Shown piece after piece: positions 49,334 through 61,450 of a stretch of 64,000 nt of DNA. The stretch's first letter is position 1. Every line of letters begins with the position of its first letter. A program made the position numbers and the translations under genes. The DNA comes from Daphnia carinata. Lineage: Eukaryota; Arthropoda; Branchiopoda; Diplostraca; Daphniidae. The notes under the pieces are model-generated. The model did not search any database and was not told the DNA's origin. It was given only the letters and a program-made list of their open reading frames with translations. The stretch is taken from positions 9,951,534 to 10,015,533 of the forward strand of contig NC_081331.1 of NCBI RefSeq assembly GCF_022539665.2, read 5' to 3'.

Positions 49334-49789
49334 CTAAGGCGGAGGCGGCAACGAAGATGATGATAGACTTTCGTAGGGATGCCGTCTTCTGAAGGTTACT
49401 AATGACGACTGTTGGCGCTTGTCTGAACAATTTGGAAATGTACAACTAGTTGATTTGTCGTCAATCAATTGGCTTGGAAAAAAGAAACGTCGTATGTCAG
49501 TTGAATGATTCATTAGATAATAAACGGCTGTGGGTGATTGAATTCTATCAGTGATGTAGTGGTCTAATTTGCTTATTAGGTAGTCATCAAGTGGAACAGT
49601 TCGCAATGGCGAATTTTCATAAAGGAGTTTTATCTGTATTATGTCTAGATTAGTGACAACACACGTCAGACAAACCAGAACCAGTACAGATCCAAGAATA
49701 TACTGGAGAGAGAACAAACGCAGATGACTTCTGAGTTACACATTCAAAATTTCATAAAAAACCAGGCCCAAGGCAATATGAAGAAACAT
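49334..49789 (-). CDS. Small secreted protein with a CTFPNC ring (about 131 aa; first exon tentative)
   Basis: The main exon runs 49702-49334 after a strong acceptor (TTTGTTCTCTCTCCAG). It starts with a long hydrophobic stretch (YILGSVLVLVCLTCVV) that reads as part of a signal peptide or membrane anchor. A phase-matching first exon, ATG to CTG at 49789-49763 (MFLHIALGL), would complete it across a 60-nt intron, but its donor GTTTTT is weak. The rest is polar and includes LDDYLISKLDHYITDR, IRRFFFPSQLIDD, a short disulphide-capable CTFPNC followed by SDKR, then RRRHPYESL and a Ser/Pro tail. I do not recognise the family. It may be a secreted peptide precursor, since basic pairs (RR, KR, RRR) are present. 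It is a convergent or tandem neighbour of the helicase gene on the same strand. Confidence 0.5.
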
Positions 49790-50055
49790 TACAACAGGTC
49801 GAAGGATCCATAAACGACAGACAAAAATGATGGGCCCACAACAGCATGGGCCATCACCTTTCAATTTATCATGGAGTCATATGGGGGTGATGCTGAAGGT
49901 TCCACTTTGTTTTGAACGTTTTCCTTTTTCAAAAGATTTCTCCGATTTCGATTTTTTTTTTGTATTTTCTTTTTGAATTTATCGGCCCGTTCGTGCCCTT
50001 TTTCTTTCCTCTTACCTTTCTCAAGTGACGAAATGACGATTAAGCAATTTAAAAT
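49790..50055. other. Spacer downstream of the helicase gene
   Basis: No gene is seen between the small secreted gene and the helicase stop codon. This interval must hold the helicase 3' untranslated region on the minus strand. Confidence 0.5.
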
Positions 50056-53000
50056 TTAAAATGGAGTGGGTGGATGGACAACATTTAGATCTTTCCGTTT
50101 CTGTGGCCTTTTTCTATTCTTTTTCGATAACTGAATATTCGCATTTGGTTCCTGGATCAGCTCGTCGGTACCTCTTTCTTTGGGTTGCCTAAAACAGGGA
50201 AATCCATTAGCATCCACGAAACGCAAGACAAATGGATCTGCAATTCCAGCTAACAAAAAAGTGATTTCGGTACTTACCGCGGGAAATAACCTTGAGCATT
50301 CTCCTTTGGAACAATCCTTTTGCCCTGATCAGGTTGACGTTTGTTCGTTTGGCTTTCAGAAGCAACTTTGCTAGCATGCTGTTCCAGCCTCGGCGGTAAT
50401 GGATCCCTATAAAAATGGGACGTTAGATTTGCGCTGCCTTTCCCGGCTGTAAACTGATTTTTCGGCTTGGCTTTCGAGTTGAATCCATTTCTGTTTCCCG
50501 CATCCACTTCGTTCCTCCATGCTTTATTAGAAGCGGATGCGCCGTTGTCATAGGTTGCTCGATTTGTGCCGTTTCTCGACCACTGCCCACGCTCTTGATC
50601 ACCGAGATTGCCTCCAGTTTGCGGTATGGATGAACGCGTCATTAAATTCATATCTGCATTGCCAGTTTGGTATCTCAGATTTCCAAGATCCTTGCCTTTA
50701 AAGCCTTTAGGAAATGCGTCAAATCGATTCATACGGTAGGGCCCATTAGCGTTGCGGGCAGAATTAGGACGTGAATTTTGATCGAAATTGTCATCTGAAA
50801 CATTTGTGGAACGCTGATTGCTCTGCCATGAGTTTGGCATCGAATGGAGCCTAGGGTTGGGCGTATAATTGTTTTTAGATTCCAAGACCGGGTTGATATC
50901 GTTAGGTCGGGAATTAGGTCGGCGATGTGTGCGGAAGTGATCGGATTTGTGTGGACGTCGGATATCGGCGATGCCTAGGAATTCGGGCGAAGGCGGTAGG
51001 CCAGAGGCCTCTTCTTCTTTTGAAAGGATGCTTAGGAGTGCGTCTAATACTTGTTTATCACCTTCCAATTCGGCGCCAATAGGATCGCGCATTCGGCGAG
51101 TAAATAGGGCCTGGAAGATAAAAAAAAAAATTATCGATGCAACAAGTTTCTATAATTGAAAGAAAAATCAAAAATAGAGCTAAACCGCACCTGCCATTTT
51201 TGGCGTATTGCAAACAAATGGTGAGCAGCGTTGGTTTCCATCTTCAAACTAATCCATTCATCAAGATGAAATTCACTTGTTGCCTTTGAATTGTTTTTCT
51301 TTTTTGGTTTGAAATTTCTTTCGTACGGAAGAGGTGAATGACTGAACTTCTCCGCTAGTTCCAAATCGTCTAAACCCTCACTCAATTCTTTCAAGAGGGC
51401 CTCGTCAATGTCCTCCGATTCCTCAGAAGAGTCGTCTGTACACAACAAGAAAAATACGAACAAAATGCAGATAAAAATTGACAGTTAATTTAAAGGCAAT
51501 TGAATGACTACCAGTCGTCCAGTCATCATCGTCGTCATCCCCATTTTCGCTTTCGGACGAAAGAACAGGATCTTTCAGAGATTCGCTAGATAAGCGGCAA
51601 TGGCCGCCAAATATAACCAATGCTACCGTGTTAACCAACGTAACACAACGAAGAGAAGCCACAAGTCCACCATACCTAAAAACGGAATGATTTCGAAGAT
51701 GAAACCTCCACACTGGCGCAGTAATTATTCAAGCTGTTACCTTGATATTTCTTCGTAAACCATCCACTTGCTTGGAAGTTGGCTGATGGCCTTTTTTTGA
51801 GAACCATTGCCATTTTCGCCCAAGAGTGCCGATGTCATATGCAAGCGCACCGAGGGTTCACGACGGGTTGTCAATTTGCCAGATCCACAAGCTCGAGCCA
51901 CTTGAGGGTAGAGACCAGAGAGAATGCATGCTTTAATGGCCACCCAGCTAGAAGCGTTTCTGTTTAGTTCTTGCAAACTGCGAACGAAGCCCGATTTTCG
52001 TAACTGATCTAAAATCTGGATGCGTAACTGGTGGATGATTTCCATTGTTGCCGATGACAAGAAGTGACGATGACAAAATTCACGTTCTTTTCCTGTGATT
52101 TCGAAAGTAATTAAATGAGCAAGCAAACGAAAGAAAACAAAATGGTAGAAAAAAGACGAGTTAGGAAAAGAAGATTACCATTGGCACGGGCTGCCAGCCA
52201 CAAATTAAAAGCTCGAAGCATGGCCATGTGGTCGCTGAGGGTGCCTGCGGAAAGTTCAAGCTTACGCGCGGCGGCCACTTTTTTCTCATTGGGTTCGGCA
52301 GGCAAAAGAAAAGGATCTCGGTGACTCAAACAGCACACAATAGTTAGCACGGGATCCAGGCAATGAAGCACCGTAGCGGTAAGTAGCATTTTTCCAGCTC
52401 TAGGTTCTACCGGTAGTTCCAATAATAATCGACCAAGGTCGGTGACATTTTCCCAAGGATCCAGGGCATCCATCCATTGCAACATCTGTTGAAATGAAAG
52501 CATGCATTTTAAAATTTCGAATTGCAAGCTGGGAATAATATATTTTACCTTAACAGCTCGCTGAATTACGTGCAATTTGGGGGCTTCTGGAACTTGGCCA
52601 ATAAACTCTGCAATCGACAAGCCGATCGGCGCCAAATTTTTAGACTGAAGACATAGTTCTTCAAGTGGAACTCGAAAGATTTCGGGAATCTGGTATCTAA
52701 TAGAATACATTAGTTCTGGCACTGACAATTAATACTAAATTTATAAGCACACTTCTCAAATAACTCGTAGCGTTGACGGGAGTAAAGATGATAGCAGATT
52801 CCTTCCCTGCAACGACCTGCCCTTCCTTTGCGTTGGATGGCTGAAGCCTTTAAGAAAAGAAAAATAAAGGATTTACGGCTACCCTCAAAACGTAAGTGAA
52901 ATGCTATGTACTTACCTGTGGAACCCATTCGGCTTTTAATGCCGACACACCGGAAACGGCATCAAAAGATTTGACTTTGACTTTACCGGTATCGATAACG

Positions 53001-55263
53001 TATACTATGTCATCAATGGTGATGCTTGTTTCGGCTAGGTTCGTTGAAAGGACAATCTTGCGTTTGCCGGCAGGCGGTCGAAAGAAGACTCGCCGCTGAT
53101 CCCCAGATTGCATACTCGAGTGCAGTGTATACACCTAGAAAACATAACCATCAGTTTTTCAATTTCACAACACCATTCGTGAACAATCGTGCGGGGTATC
53201 ACCTCGAACTTTCCTGATGCCGCGAAACGAGAATCATTGTACATGATACGATCACGAATATTCATGATCTCCTCATATCCGGGAAGAAAGATTAGTACTG
53301 CCCCTTCAGAGCTCTGCTGTGCTATCAGATGGAGCACATCCAAAACCAGGTCCACATTAACAACCTCTTCATCGTGGCGATCCTTATAGATTCGTAACAA
53401 AGACTCTGCTTTGTCTGACTGGTGCTTTTCCAGGACATCAGCAACGGAATGATGCTGCATGGAACGAGCTAGTTTGGAAGCTGTCCATTGCCCTGCTGTC
53501 TGACCTGGATCAGCGCCAAGCTGTAAAAAGCTGTTCACCAAATCTAGACGTCCTCGGGCTATTGAACGACGAAAATTATGAGAGCTGGTAAAATAAGCTA
53601 GCTTTAAGAAACGTTACCGGCGGCAACCATGAGTGGAGAAAGCCGCGTTTGGGAATGCCGATAATTTACAGGCAAGTGTGTACGCATCACTGCCTTGCAA
53701 AGCTTTTCCATTGCATCGGCATTTTCTATTATAAAAGCTTCCTGGATCCAGCAGTCAAATGTCAATCGGGCACCCGAATCCAAAACACATGGGTTGTTCT
53801 TCTCTAGCTTTGAAGTTCGCGGGGCTTGCCCTTCACGGGTTATTCCAACTGCTTTTGTTTCTGTGCTTTTTATTTCGCTTTCTTGCCACACTCCAATTTC
53901 CAATGGCGATGAATGGCCGAGATGATCAGTCAGTTCTAAAACATCTTCCAGAAAGTACTCGGTAACAGGAAAACATTTCCCTTGTACATGCATAACTGGA
54001 CAGCTGCTAAAGTAGTTCGAGAACACGCTAATGTCTAAGGCCGCCGACATTAGAATAAGCCGTAAATTTGGTAGCCTGGGGAGCCGCGATTTTAGTACTC
54101 CAAGCAGGAAATCGACGAAACGATCTCTTTCATGCACTTCATCAATAATCAAATGAGTAACTCTTTCCAGATTGCCTTCTTGGTACATCAGTGTTCGGAG
54201 GAGAATTCCGGTAGTGCAGAACATTAGCGCAGTTTTGGATGACATCCGACTTTCAAGCCGGATCTGATAGCCCACAGTCCCTCCCAACTGCTCTCCGCGT
54301 TCGTTGGCAACTCGCTCGGCGACCGAGATTGCAGCAATTCGTCGTGGCTGTGTGCATATGATACGAACTGGCTCATTTTTTTCCGAAGAAAGCTCCAACA
54401 GGTACTGAGGAACTTGTGTCGTTTTTCCTGATCCCGTATCACCGGTTATCATAACCACCTAGGATGAAGTATATGGAACCAAAATTAGCGGATAAATCGA
54501 AAGCATATCGAAAACAACTTGCCTTATTCTTTGATATCATATTTAGGATTTCTTCTCGGTGACTCCAAGTAGGAAGGGATTTTCGCTCAGTGAATAAGGC
54601 AGAGGCTTTCAAAGGTTGTGGAATGATAGGCATATGATATTTTATGCAATCTGCATGGGTTTGTTTATCTGAAAAAGATTTTTTTTTTAACTAGATAAAA
54701 ACATGTGTTGGGATAGCAAATGAGTTGACCAACCAGTGGTACTATTGGTGGCTTGGTTTTCAAGTGGCAGGACATCTTGCAGTTCTTCTGTAGTCAAGGG
54801 AAACTGTTGGAGTAGTTCAGTTGCCCTTGCAACTGTATTAGGATGTATGTTCAATTTGGAAACTTTGCCTTTAGCATGAATAACTATTTTTTTTACAGTT
54901 AATTTCCTCTCACTTCCTTTCCTGGAAAGCAAATTTAAATTTGACCATAGGTTAACAATGAAACTAGGAAACTATGGTAATCAGGAGTTTGAATTACCCT
55001 TGACTTCTCGATATCATTCCCATTGTTGGTGCACAAGCATGGATATATGCACGTTCTTCAGTAGAAAGAGTAGATGAAAAAGTATACTCTAAAACATTAT
55101 GTATGTTACCACTGGCAATAGATTTATTTACCCATAAGACAGTACCTGTTGAAGTGTCATCATCACGAAAGGTCTTCAGCAGAGTATCAAGTCCTTTTTT
55201 TACTGATTCATAAATATGATGTTTTGAATTACCCCTGCCATTTTTATTCCTGGCAAAAGCCAT
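50056..55263 (-). CDS. YTHDC2/Bgcn-type DExH-box RNA helicase, lacking the YTH domain (1430 aa, 14 exons)
   Basis: Exons in gene order: 55263-54998, 54921-54734, 54668-54523, 54458-53618, 53558-53203, 53134-52916, 52847-52753, 52696-52549, 52485-52179, 52092-51741, 51675-51512, 51435-51191, 51110-50278, 50188-50056; all phases agree. Domains: R3H near residues 60-90 (R71 and H75 in RAYIH), helicase core with Walker A GDTGSGKT (206-213), DEVH (306-309), SAA in place of the usual SAT (338-340), two ankyrin-like repeats inserted near 440-520, motif V STNLAETSITIDD, motif VI QRKGRAGR (677-684), then HA2 and OB-type regions. Ankyrin repeats inside the helicase core are the hallmark of YTHDC2 and Drosophila Bgcn, which act in germline RNA control. 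The last 320 residues are Asn/Arg/Ser-rich and contain no YTH domain. The third intron is GC-AG. Head-to-head with the ceramidase gene. Confidence 0.92.
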
Positions 55264-55299
55264 AGCAGACACAGAAAGATGTCAACTCGACCGCGTGAA

Positions 55300-56380
55300 T
55301 GATTCTTTCACAATCTAATCATAAATCAATTTAAAAATTAAACAATCATGAAGAAGCTATTGTCGTGAAATAGAATGCAAGAAGCGGGGAATGTGGAAGT
55401 TATTCAGAGTTCTGAAAATTTAGACGACAAGACAAAAGCATTTGCAATCAAACAACATAAATTACTGTTATACAAATCAAATTGTTACACGTAATTGGAA
55501 TCACCGACATCACCTTGTGTTGCAGATTCAAGTTGTAGTCATTAGTAGTTAGTCTGCACTTTTGTTTTCAACGTTTCGGTGTTGCCAAGTTTAGTCCATC
55601 AGCCATTTAAACCATGGTGTACAAGGTATTACGTTACCTACCGACAACTTTAACCAGTGCAAGTTTGATAAGAGACCTACCAAAAAATCATTTATTACGT
55701 AATTGGTGATTTACATTATAATTGACTACGATTTATATTGCCTCCAAGAAACTCGGGTAGGTCATGGGTCCAAAAACAGAAGGGCTGTTACCCATCGGAC
55801 CAATATCTTAGGACAAGAAGACCTACTACCCGTAAGGCCCAAATACCTACCCGTTAAGACCATTAAAATATTGTAAATCTAATTCTAAATTTCTAATCAT
55901 TTTCCTGCTGACGCGATGAGGGAATGGTATAATAAAGCATCCGAAATTCAGATACAATTAAACAGAAATACGATATGTTTGCGGTCGTATCGATAAGAAA
56001 GCAGAAAAGACAGGATCAGGCTCTATGCTCTATGAGTAATGTAAGCTAATTGAATTCCAAAGAAATTGCCTAAATGGAGAGATTCCAGAGAATTGACGAA
56101 CAAGGAATGGGCTACTGAGTCAGGTGGATATTTATATACATACTGTATATGTATGAAAAAAAAAGTACACATGAAGAGAGGCAAATTCCGAGCAACTTCA
56201 CAACGTAGCCCAACGTTGCGCAGTTTTTGAGAGATAGTTTTGTCATTATGTTAAAAATGTTATGATAACATGGTTCTCATTCTGGCATTAACAGTAACTC
56301 GGTACTAGTGAAGCTGTCTGGCCGTTTTGACATCGTCATTTGAATTAATTGAGATCGTTTACAAATTGTAGATTTTGTTC
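55300..56380. other. Shared upstream region of the helicase and ceramidase genes
   Basis: About 1.1 kb separates two start codons that point away from each other, so it probably contains both promoters. No TATA box is obvious. A degenerate short repeat with ACCCGT/ACCCAT and GGCCC/GGACC blocks lies at about 55740-55865. Confidence 0.5.
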
Positions 56381-56384
56381 TGAC

Positions 56385-58105
56385 ATGATGAAGTCGTTTA
56401 GCTGGATGCACAAGTTCAAATTGTATCCCATGTTAGTTGTTTTCATTTTCCTTCTGCCTACTCTTTTTACACAAGTTTGGGATCAAGATTTTGACAACGA
56501 AAACTTGTTGTATAAAATACCGGTAAGTTAGATTTACTGCTGTCTGCATTTAGAATTGAGAATATTTTAATTAAAATTGCTGAATTCCACATTATATTAC
56601 AGGAAAATGTCTCTTGTGCAGATAATCAATACCCACCACTTGCCAGGTATACATTTCTCAAATCTGGTTTATGCTGCATTTAAGAAAATTCATACTGAGA
56701 GTATTCATTTCAATCTTGTTTTTTTTTGTATTAAAGTGACAGAGTTCCAACATATGTAATCAATCTAGATTTGCCACCGAAGCTACGTTGGGCTCAACTT
56801 ATGATTGATAAAAAAGAAAGTGTAAGTTACCTTTTACCATTCCATGAAATAGGTTGTAACATTTCCAAGTAATTCACCGCTTTTGCTTTAGGCTTTGTAT
56901 CTACTGCAAGACATAAAAACTTATACTGATTCATTCTTTCGTGGGAAACTCTTTCCTTTGCTTGACAAATACCTCCCTTTAATGGCAAAGACTCTTCCTG
57001 AACCATACCTTAGTGAACTGAAGGGAATTGCAGAGGTCACTGGAATTGAATTGGGAGAAATCACCCTATACAACATCTTCTATGAAGTGTTCACCCTTTG
57101 TACATCTGTGATATCACAGGGAGCAAATGGAAAGATTTATCATGGCAGAAACCTGGATTTTGGACTTTTTTTAGGGTAAATACCTTCTTGTAAACATTAG
57201 GTTAAGTTTACTAGAGCCGTTATAAAATTTATGTACCATTATTTAGTTGGGACGTAAAAAATCACACCTGGCAAACCACAGAAGCTCTTCGACCTTTAGT
57301 TGTTGAGCTCGACTTCCAGCGTGGTGGACGCACCGTCTACAAAACTGTAAATTTTGCTGGATACGTAGGAGTGTTAACTGGCATGAAGCCTGGACGCTTT
57401 ACGTTAACCTTAGATGAACGCTTTAGCATGGAAGGCGGGTTTGTGGGTATCATCCGTTGGCTTTTAGGTGACCATTCGGCGAACTGGGCCGGATTTTTGA
57501 TGAGAGACGTTATGGAAAAGGCTGACAGTTATCAACAGGCACTCACTACGCTGACTACAAGCAAACTGTTGGCACCTGTTTACTTTATCCTAGGAGGGAA
57601 CACCACTGATCAGGTATTGTGTTTGATAATTTTAACACTAAGGTGCTCTTAGTTTCTTCACAAACGTTTGTTTGATTGCCTGTCTCTTGCGGGGTTTTAT
57701 GTCAGGGTGCTATAATCACAAGAGGAAGAAATGAAGCAGACGTCTGGTTTATGGGCAGAGGTAGCGTCAGCCAGGTTTCGACGTGGTATCTCGTGGAGAC
57801 AAACTACGATCACTGGAACCAGCCACCGTTCTTTGATGATCGACGGACACCAGCAGTTCACTGTTTGGACAAAATGGGGCGAGAAGCAGCTTCCCTTTCG
57901 GGACTTTTTAATGTCCTTGCCACCAAACCAATCTTTAACAAGGTTTGTGTAATTTCGTATTGGCTTTTCAAAGAGAATTAAATTATTAACGAAATTCCTA
58001 CTTTTACTCCTGCAGTTAACTACTTACACTTGCCTTATGGATGTATCGACTGGTCAGTTCGAATCTTGGATTCGGAATTGTCCAGATCCTTGTAAACCCT
58101 GGTGA
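56385..58105 (+). CDS. ASAH1: Acid ceramidase (N-acylsphingosine amidohydrolase), 414 aa, 7 exons
   Basis: Exons 56385-56522, 56603-56646, 56737-56821, 56892-57175, 57247-57613, 57706-57942 and 58016-58105 close to 414 aa, near the usual family length of about 395. An N-terminal signal peptide or anchor ([14 protein letters not shown]) is followed by the alpha part. The Ntn-hydrolase nucleophile is Cys159 in [10 protein letters not shown], which becomes the beta-subunit N-terminus after self-cleavage in this family. Further family landmarks are [58 protein letters not shown] and the C-terminal [16 protein letters not shown] after the DFG favours acid ceramidase over NAAA. The role is lysosomal hydrolysis of ceramide to sphingosine and fatty acid. 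The start was chosen at the first ATG of an ATG pair; an upstream non-ATG extension is not needed. Confidence 0.93.
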
Positions 58106-58109
58106 TTAG

Positions 58110-58620
58110 AACTATAGTATCCACTTTTCAATCGCATTCCGTGCCTTTCGGTTATATTCCTAACAAAAACTATTAAGTAAAGTTTTCGTTTATACGCTGT
58201 TACTTTATGTTTATTTAGGTTGCGCAAAAAAGTATTAATTTACATTCTTGTCATTTCTGTATTAAATGGACGGTCAATACAAATGAGCTTCCCGGGAAAA
58301 ATATTTTTCATGTTAGGCTACAGGGGAAGGTCAGCAGCGGCTCGAAGTGTGAGATAAATTATTTAAATTTCTCCTTTTTAATTTGTTCTTTCCTCTCACC
58401 AATTTCTAATCTCTCTCCACAATAACCTTGGGCTTCAAAAAGGAAAGGCTTAAACTGCTTGTTTAAAACCTTGATGCGCTGAAGGAAGAAGGCAAATGTG
58501 CAGCCCTGCTGTTTCTGACTGAATTAGTCGTTGTTTAACCACGGAACCGAACGCAGTGAAGCTACCGACGTGTTCGCAACCGAAATCTCATTCGTCGGCA
58601 ACACCCCCATTCATTCCAGA
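58110..58620. other. Spacer between ceramidase and EndoU genes
   Basis: About 515 nt separate the ceramidase stop from the EndoU start, both on the plus strand. It must hold the ceramidase 3' end (ATTAAA near 58261 is a candidate signal) and the EndoU promoter. No other gene is seen. Confidence 0.5.
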
Positions 58621-59791
58621 ATGAGTCATTTCATTTTTACTGCGTTATTAACAGTATGTGCTATTATCTGCACTTCATCCGGCCAGCAGAGGAGTGGTAA
58701 CATTTATACATGGTTTCTGAGATATCATCATAAAATTTGCCTTCTCCTCCTTAGTTAATGTGACGGATGATGCCTTGTTGGAGATTAGTAGTCGCTTATA
58801 CGCTTTAGATGTGAATGGAGCCTATGATCAACTAGAACTCAACCTTCAAAGCAGAACGTCTTCAGGCAACCGAGTCGACAAAGCGCCACTACCGTCAGTT
58901 GGTTTTCTTTTCTGATTATTTTGATAAGCTATCTTTTAAACGAAACTTTCCCGTTTCCTTACGTACCCGTTCTTAATGAAGATTATTTAAAAACGGCATA
59001 CCGAAGAATGTATTTTCTCGACCGACGTACGCTAAAATGTTGGCGCTGTTCGACAACTATCTGGCATCCGTTAATGAGACCGAACAGGTAATTGTATGGG
59101 AACTATTTTGGATTTGCGCTTAACACATCCTTCTCTTTGTAACAGGTAACGCCTCAGGAGAAGGCCGAAGAGGCTGCTTTCTTCGACGCAGTATTTGCAA
59201 CAGAAATCATTAAAGCAACTCATAAATTCCTAGTCGCCCAGCGGCTGGCAGAATCCAATGTTGAACGCTTCAAAGAACAACTGAGGAACATTTGGTTCGG
59301 TCTTTATCAGAGGGCACCCGGCAAGCAAGGATCTTCTGGTTTTGAACACGTTTTCCTCGGCGAATTTAAAAATGGCATTTCAGGGCTGCATTCTTGGGTG
59401 CGATTTGTTACTGAAGAAGCTAAAGGAGATATTAACTATTTGGGTTACGCAAGGACGATGTCTATCGGCAAGGTTTAATGATTAGTTATAAATTTAAAAT
59501 TATTTAAGGGACTTAATACAATTTTTCTTGTTCTCACAGGGTCCTGTAGGGCTTATAGAAATGCCAATGAAATTTCAAGGTATATTCAAACCCCACTCAA
59601 CACTGATGATTGGAAGTAGTCCAGAACTTGAAATTGCATTGTATAGCATTTGTTTCTTAACGAGACCAGATTCGCTTTGTCCAATTAAAGGCGACGCTGC
59701 TAGTGGGATTTCTACTCGATATCAAATTCAAACATTTGTATCCAAGTTTCAGGGTAGGCGTTTTTTGGGATCAGCGTTTCCTACCTTTTAA
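58621..59791 (+). CDS. Secreted EndoU (XendoU-family) endoribonuclease, 299 aa, 5 exons
   Basis: Exons 58621-58696, 58755-58893, 58982-59087, 59146-59472 and 59540-59791 close to 299 aa. The first exon encodes a signal peptide (MSHFIFTALLTVCAIICTSS). The chain carries an XendoU domain over about residues 28-295. GFEHVF contains the first catalytic histidine (His175) and GLHSW the second (His189). FKPHSTLMIGSSPELEIALY holds the conserved C-terminal block with the likely catalytic lysine (Lys233). It ends with FVSKFQGRRFLGSAFPTF, as EndoU proteins do. Family members cut RNA at uridines, usually with Mn2+. The signal peptide suggests secretion or an organelle lumen, like other arthropod secreted EndoU proteins. 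It is in tandem with the ceramidase gene but no functional link is implied. Donor GTCAGT of exon 2 was preferred over a GTTGGT site because only it keeps frame. Confidence 0.92.
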
Positions 59792-59799
59792 CAGTTAAT

Positions 59800-61440
59800 C
59801 TGAAGAAGTGGTTTTCGGATTGTTGGCACAGTGCATATTTACTTAGGAAAGCGATCGTTCTCCTTGGTTATTAACTACGCATTTAACTGATTTATAACAT
59901 GATTATTGTAGAATTTAGTTAATACAATATAATCTATAGAAAATTTCAATCAATATAATCAAGTAAATTTATTCTGGTTGAGATTTTCCAATATTAAAAT
60001 AAGTCTGAACTGATATTTCAAAATGGTGTAATATACCAAGACATTTCACACTATACTCCTTTAGCTTTCCATACAACACTTTCTACTTTTAAAACACTTC
60101 CACATACAAACTAATTGAAATTTAACTTACCTTAATAGTATTTTTACTTGAGCTAAAATGATATTTCAATTGATGAATTTCCACCTCCAAGCCACATGGT
60201 TTTTAGGGTACCCTAAAAACAGAAGATCATTAAAACATCATCGTATCCATTAGGCAGTATACCAATCAGAAAAGGAAATGTGAGTGAGGTGAAATGACTT
60301 GCATCCAATGCAAAAGATGCTTATCTTGGAATTCATTCAATTAGTTTAGCAGTTGCCGAAATCATATGCAGCACAAGTTAGCTGTTCTGATATTTTATAG
60401 GCCATATTGCAATTCATGCACAAGACAAAAGTTCAAAATTCACTGTTTAATACTTTATTCAATACCTTATCTTTCCAAGAATTAAATCCAGTTTCCACTT
60501 CAAATTTTATAAATTTTGGATTTGATCCAAATTAACTTCCCATTTTATCAGCTTGTCATTATCTTCACCGTTGTACATCGTCCTATAAAATCGAAAAAAG
60601 CAATATGAAATAAGCAATATTAAACAATTTTTTTCTACCACAACTAAGCCCCAACAACCGACTACTTACACATAGTGAAGTATCCAAAACACTAATTGTA
60701 ACAGTTATTGCTTAAAACAATGTACCACGTTGAAGCAATGGGAATTTAGATTAATAAAAAAAAATATTTTCTATCCAGCCATTCTACACCATTCGATTCC
60801 ATTGATTTTACTTGTAATGCAAACGAAAGATCACAGCTTTTAAGTAGAATCCGAAAAATTTACCAGAATTTTTAAGTGTACAGATGCCATCCAGCAAGCG
60901 TGTTGAACAGGGATCTCGAAGCGAAACACACGATGCTTTATAAGCTAGGTAGAGGACTGTACGTCCATGCGTTTGCGACGTTGTCGATTAGTGAAACTCA
61001 AAATGAAAATAAAGTTGTTGTCCCCAAATAAGAATATGTTTAAATATACAAAATTAATAAACAAAGAAGCATTAATATAATGATTTATTGTCATATTTTA
61101 TTTTTGTAGTGTGTATTAACACGATCTTCAATCGCTGGAAACCAGAACATTTCGAAGTTGATCAAGAATTATAGACAATGACTGCATCTTGAAAACCCAT
61201 ACGTTTTTTTAACCCAACGAAGTAAAAAACTTCTCCATCAGATGGTAGGCATTTGAATTGCGAATCAATTGATTAGCACGAACAGACAGTAAAGGTGAAA
61301 TTGTTATAAGTAAATAGTTTGGAAGTGTTATTTGTCATGCCACCAAGACAAAGTTAAAAAATCCAATTCTGTGTGAGACCAGTAATTTAAAACCTTAAGT
61401 AATGTTAAGGAAGAAAGTAAATCAGACAAGCAAAATTTGA
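59800..61440. other. AT-rich intergenic region
   Basis: No gene recognised. It holds the EndoU 3' end and probably the 3' untranslated region of the minus-strand RING-type gene. No structured element was noticed. Confidence 0.45.
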
Positions 61441-61450
61441 CTTTTTGTTT

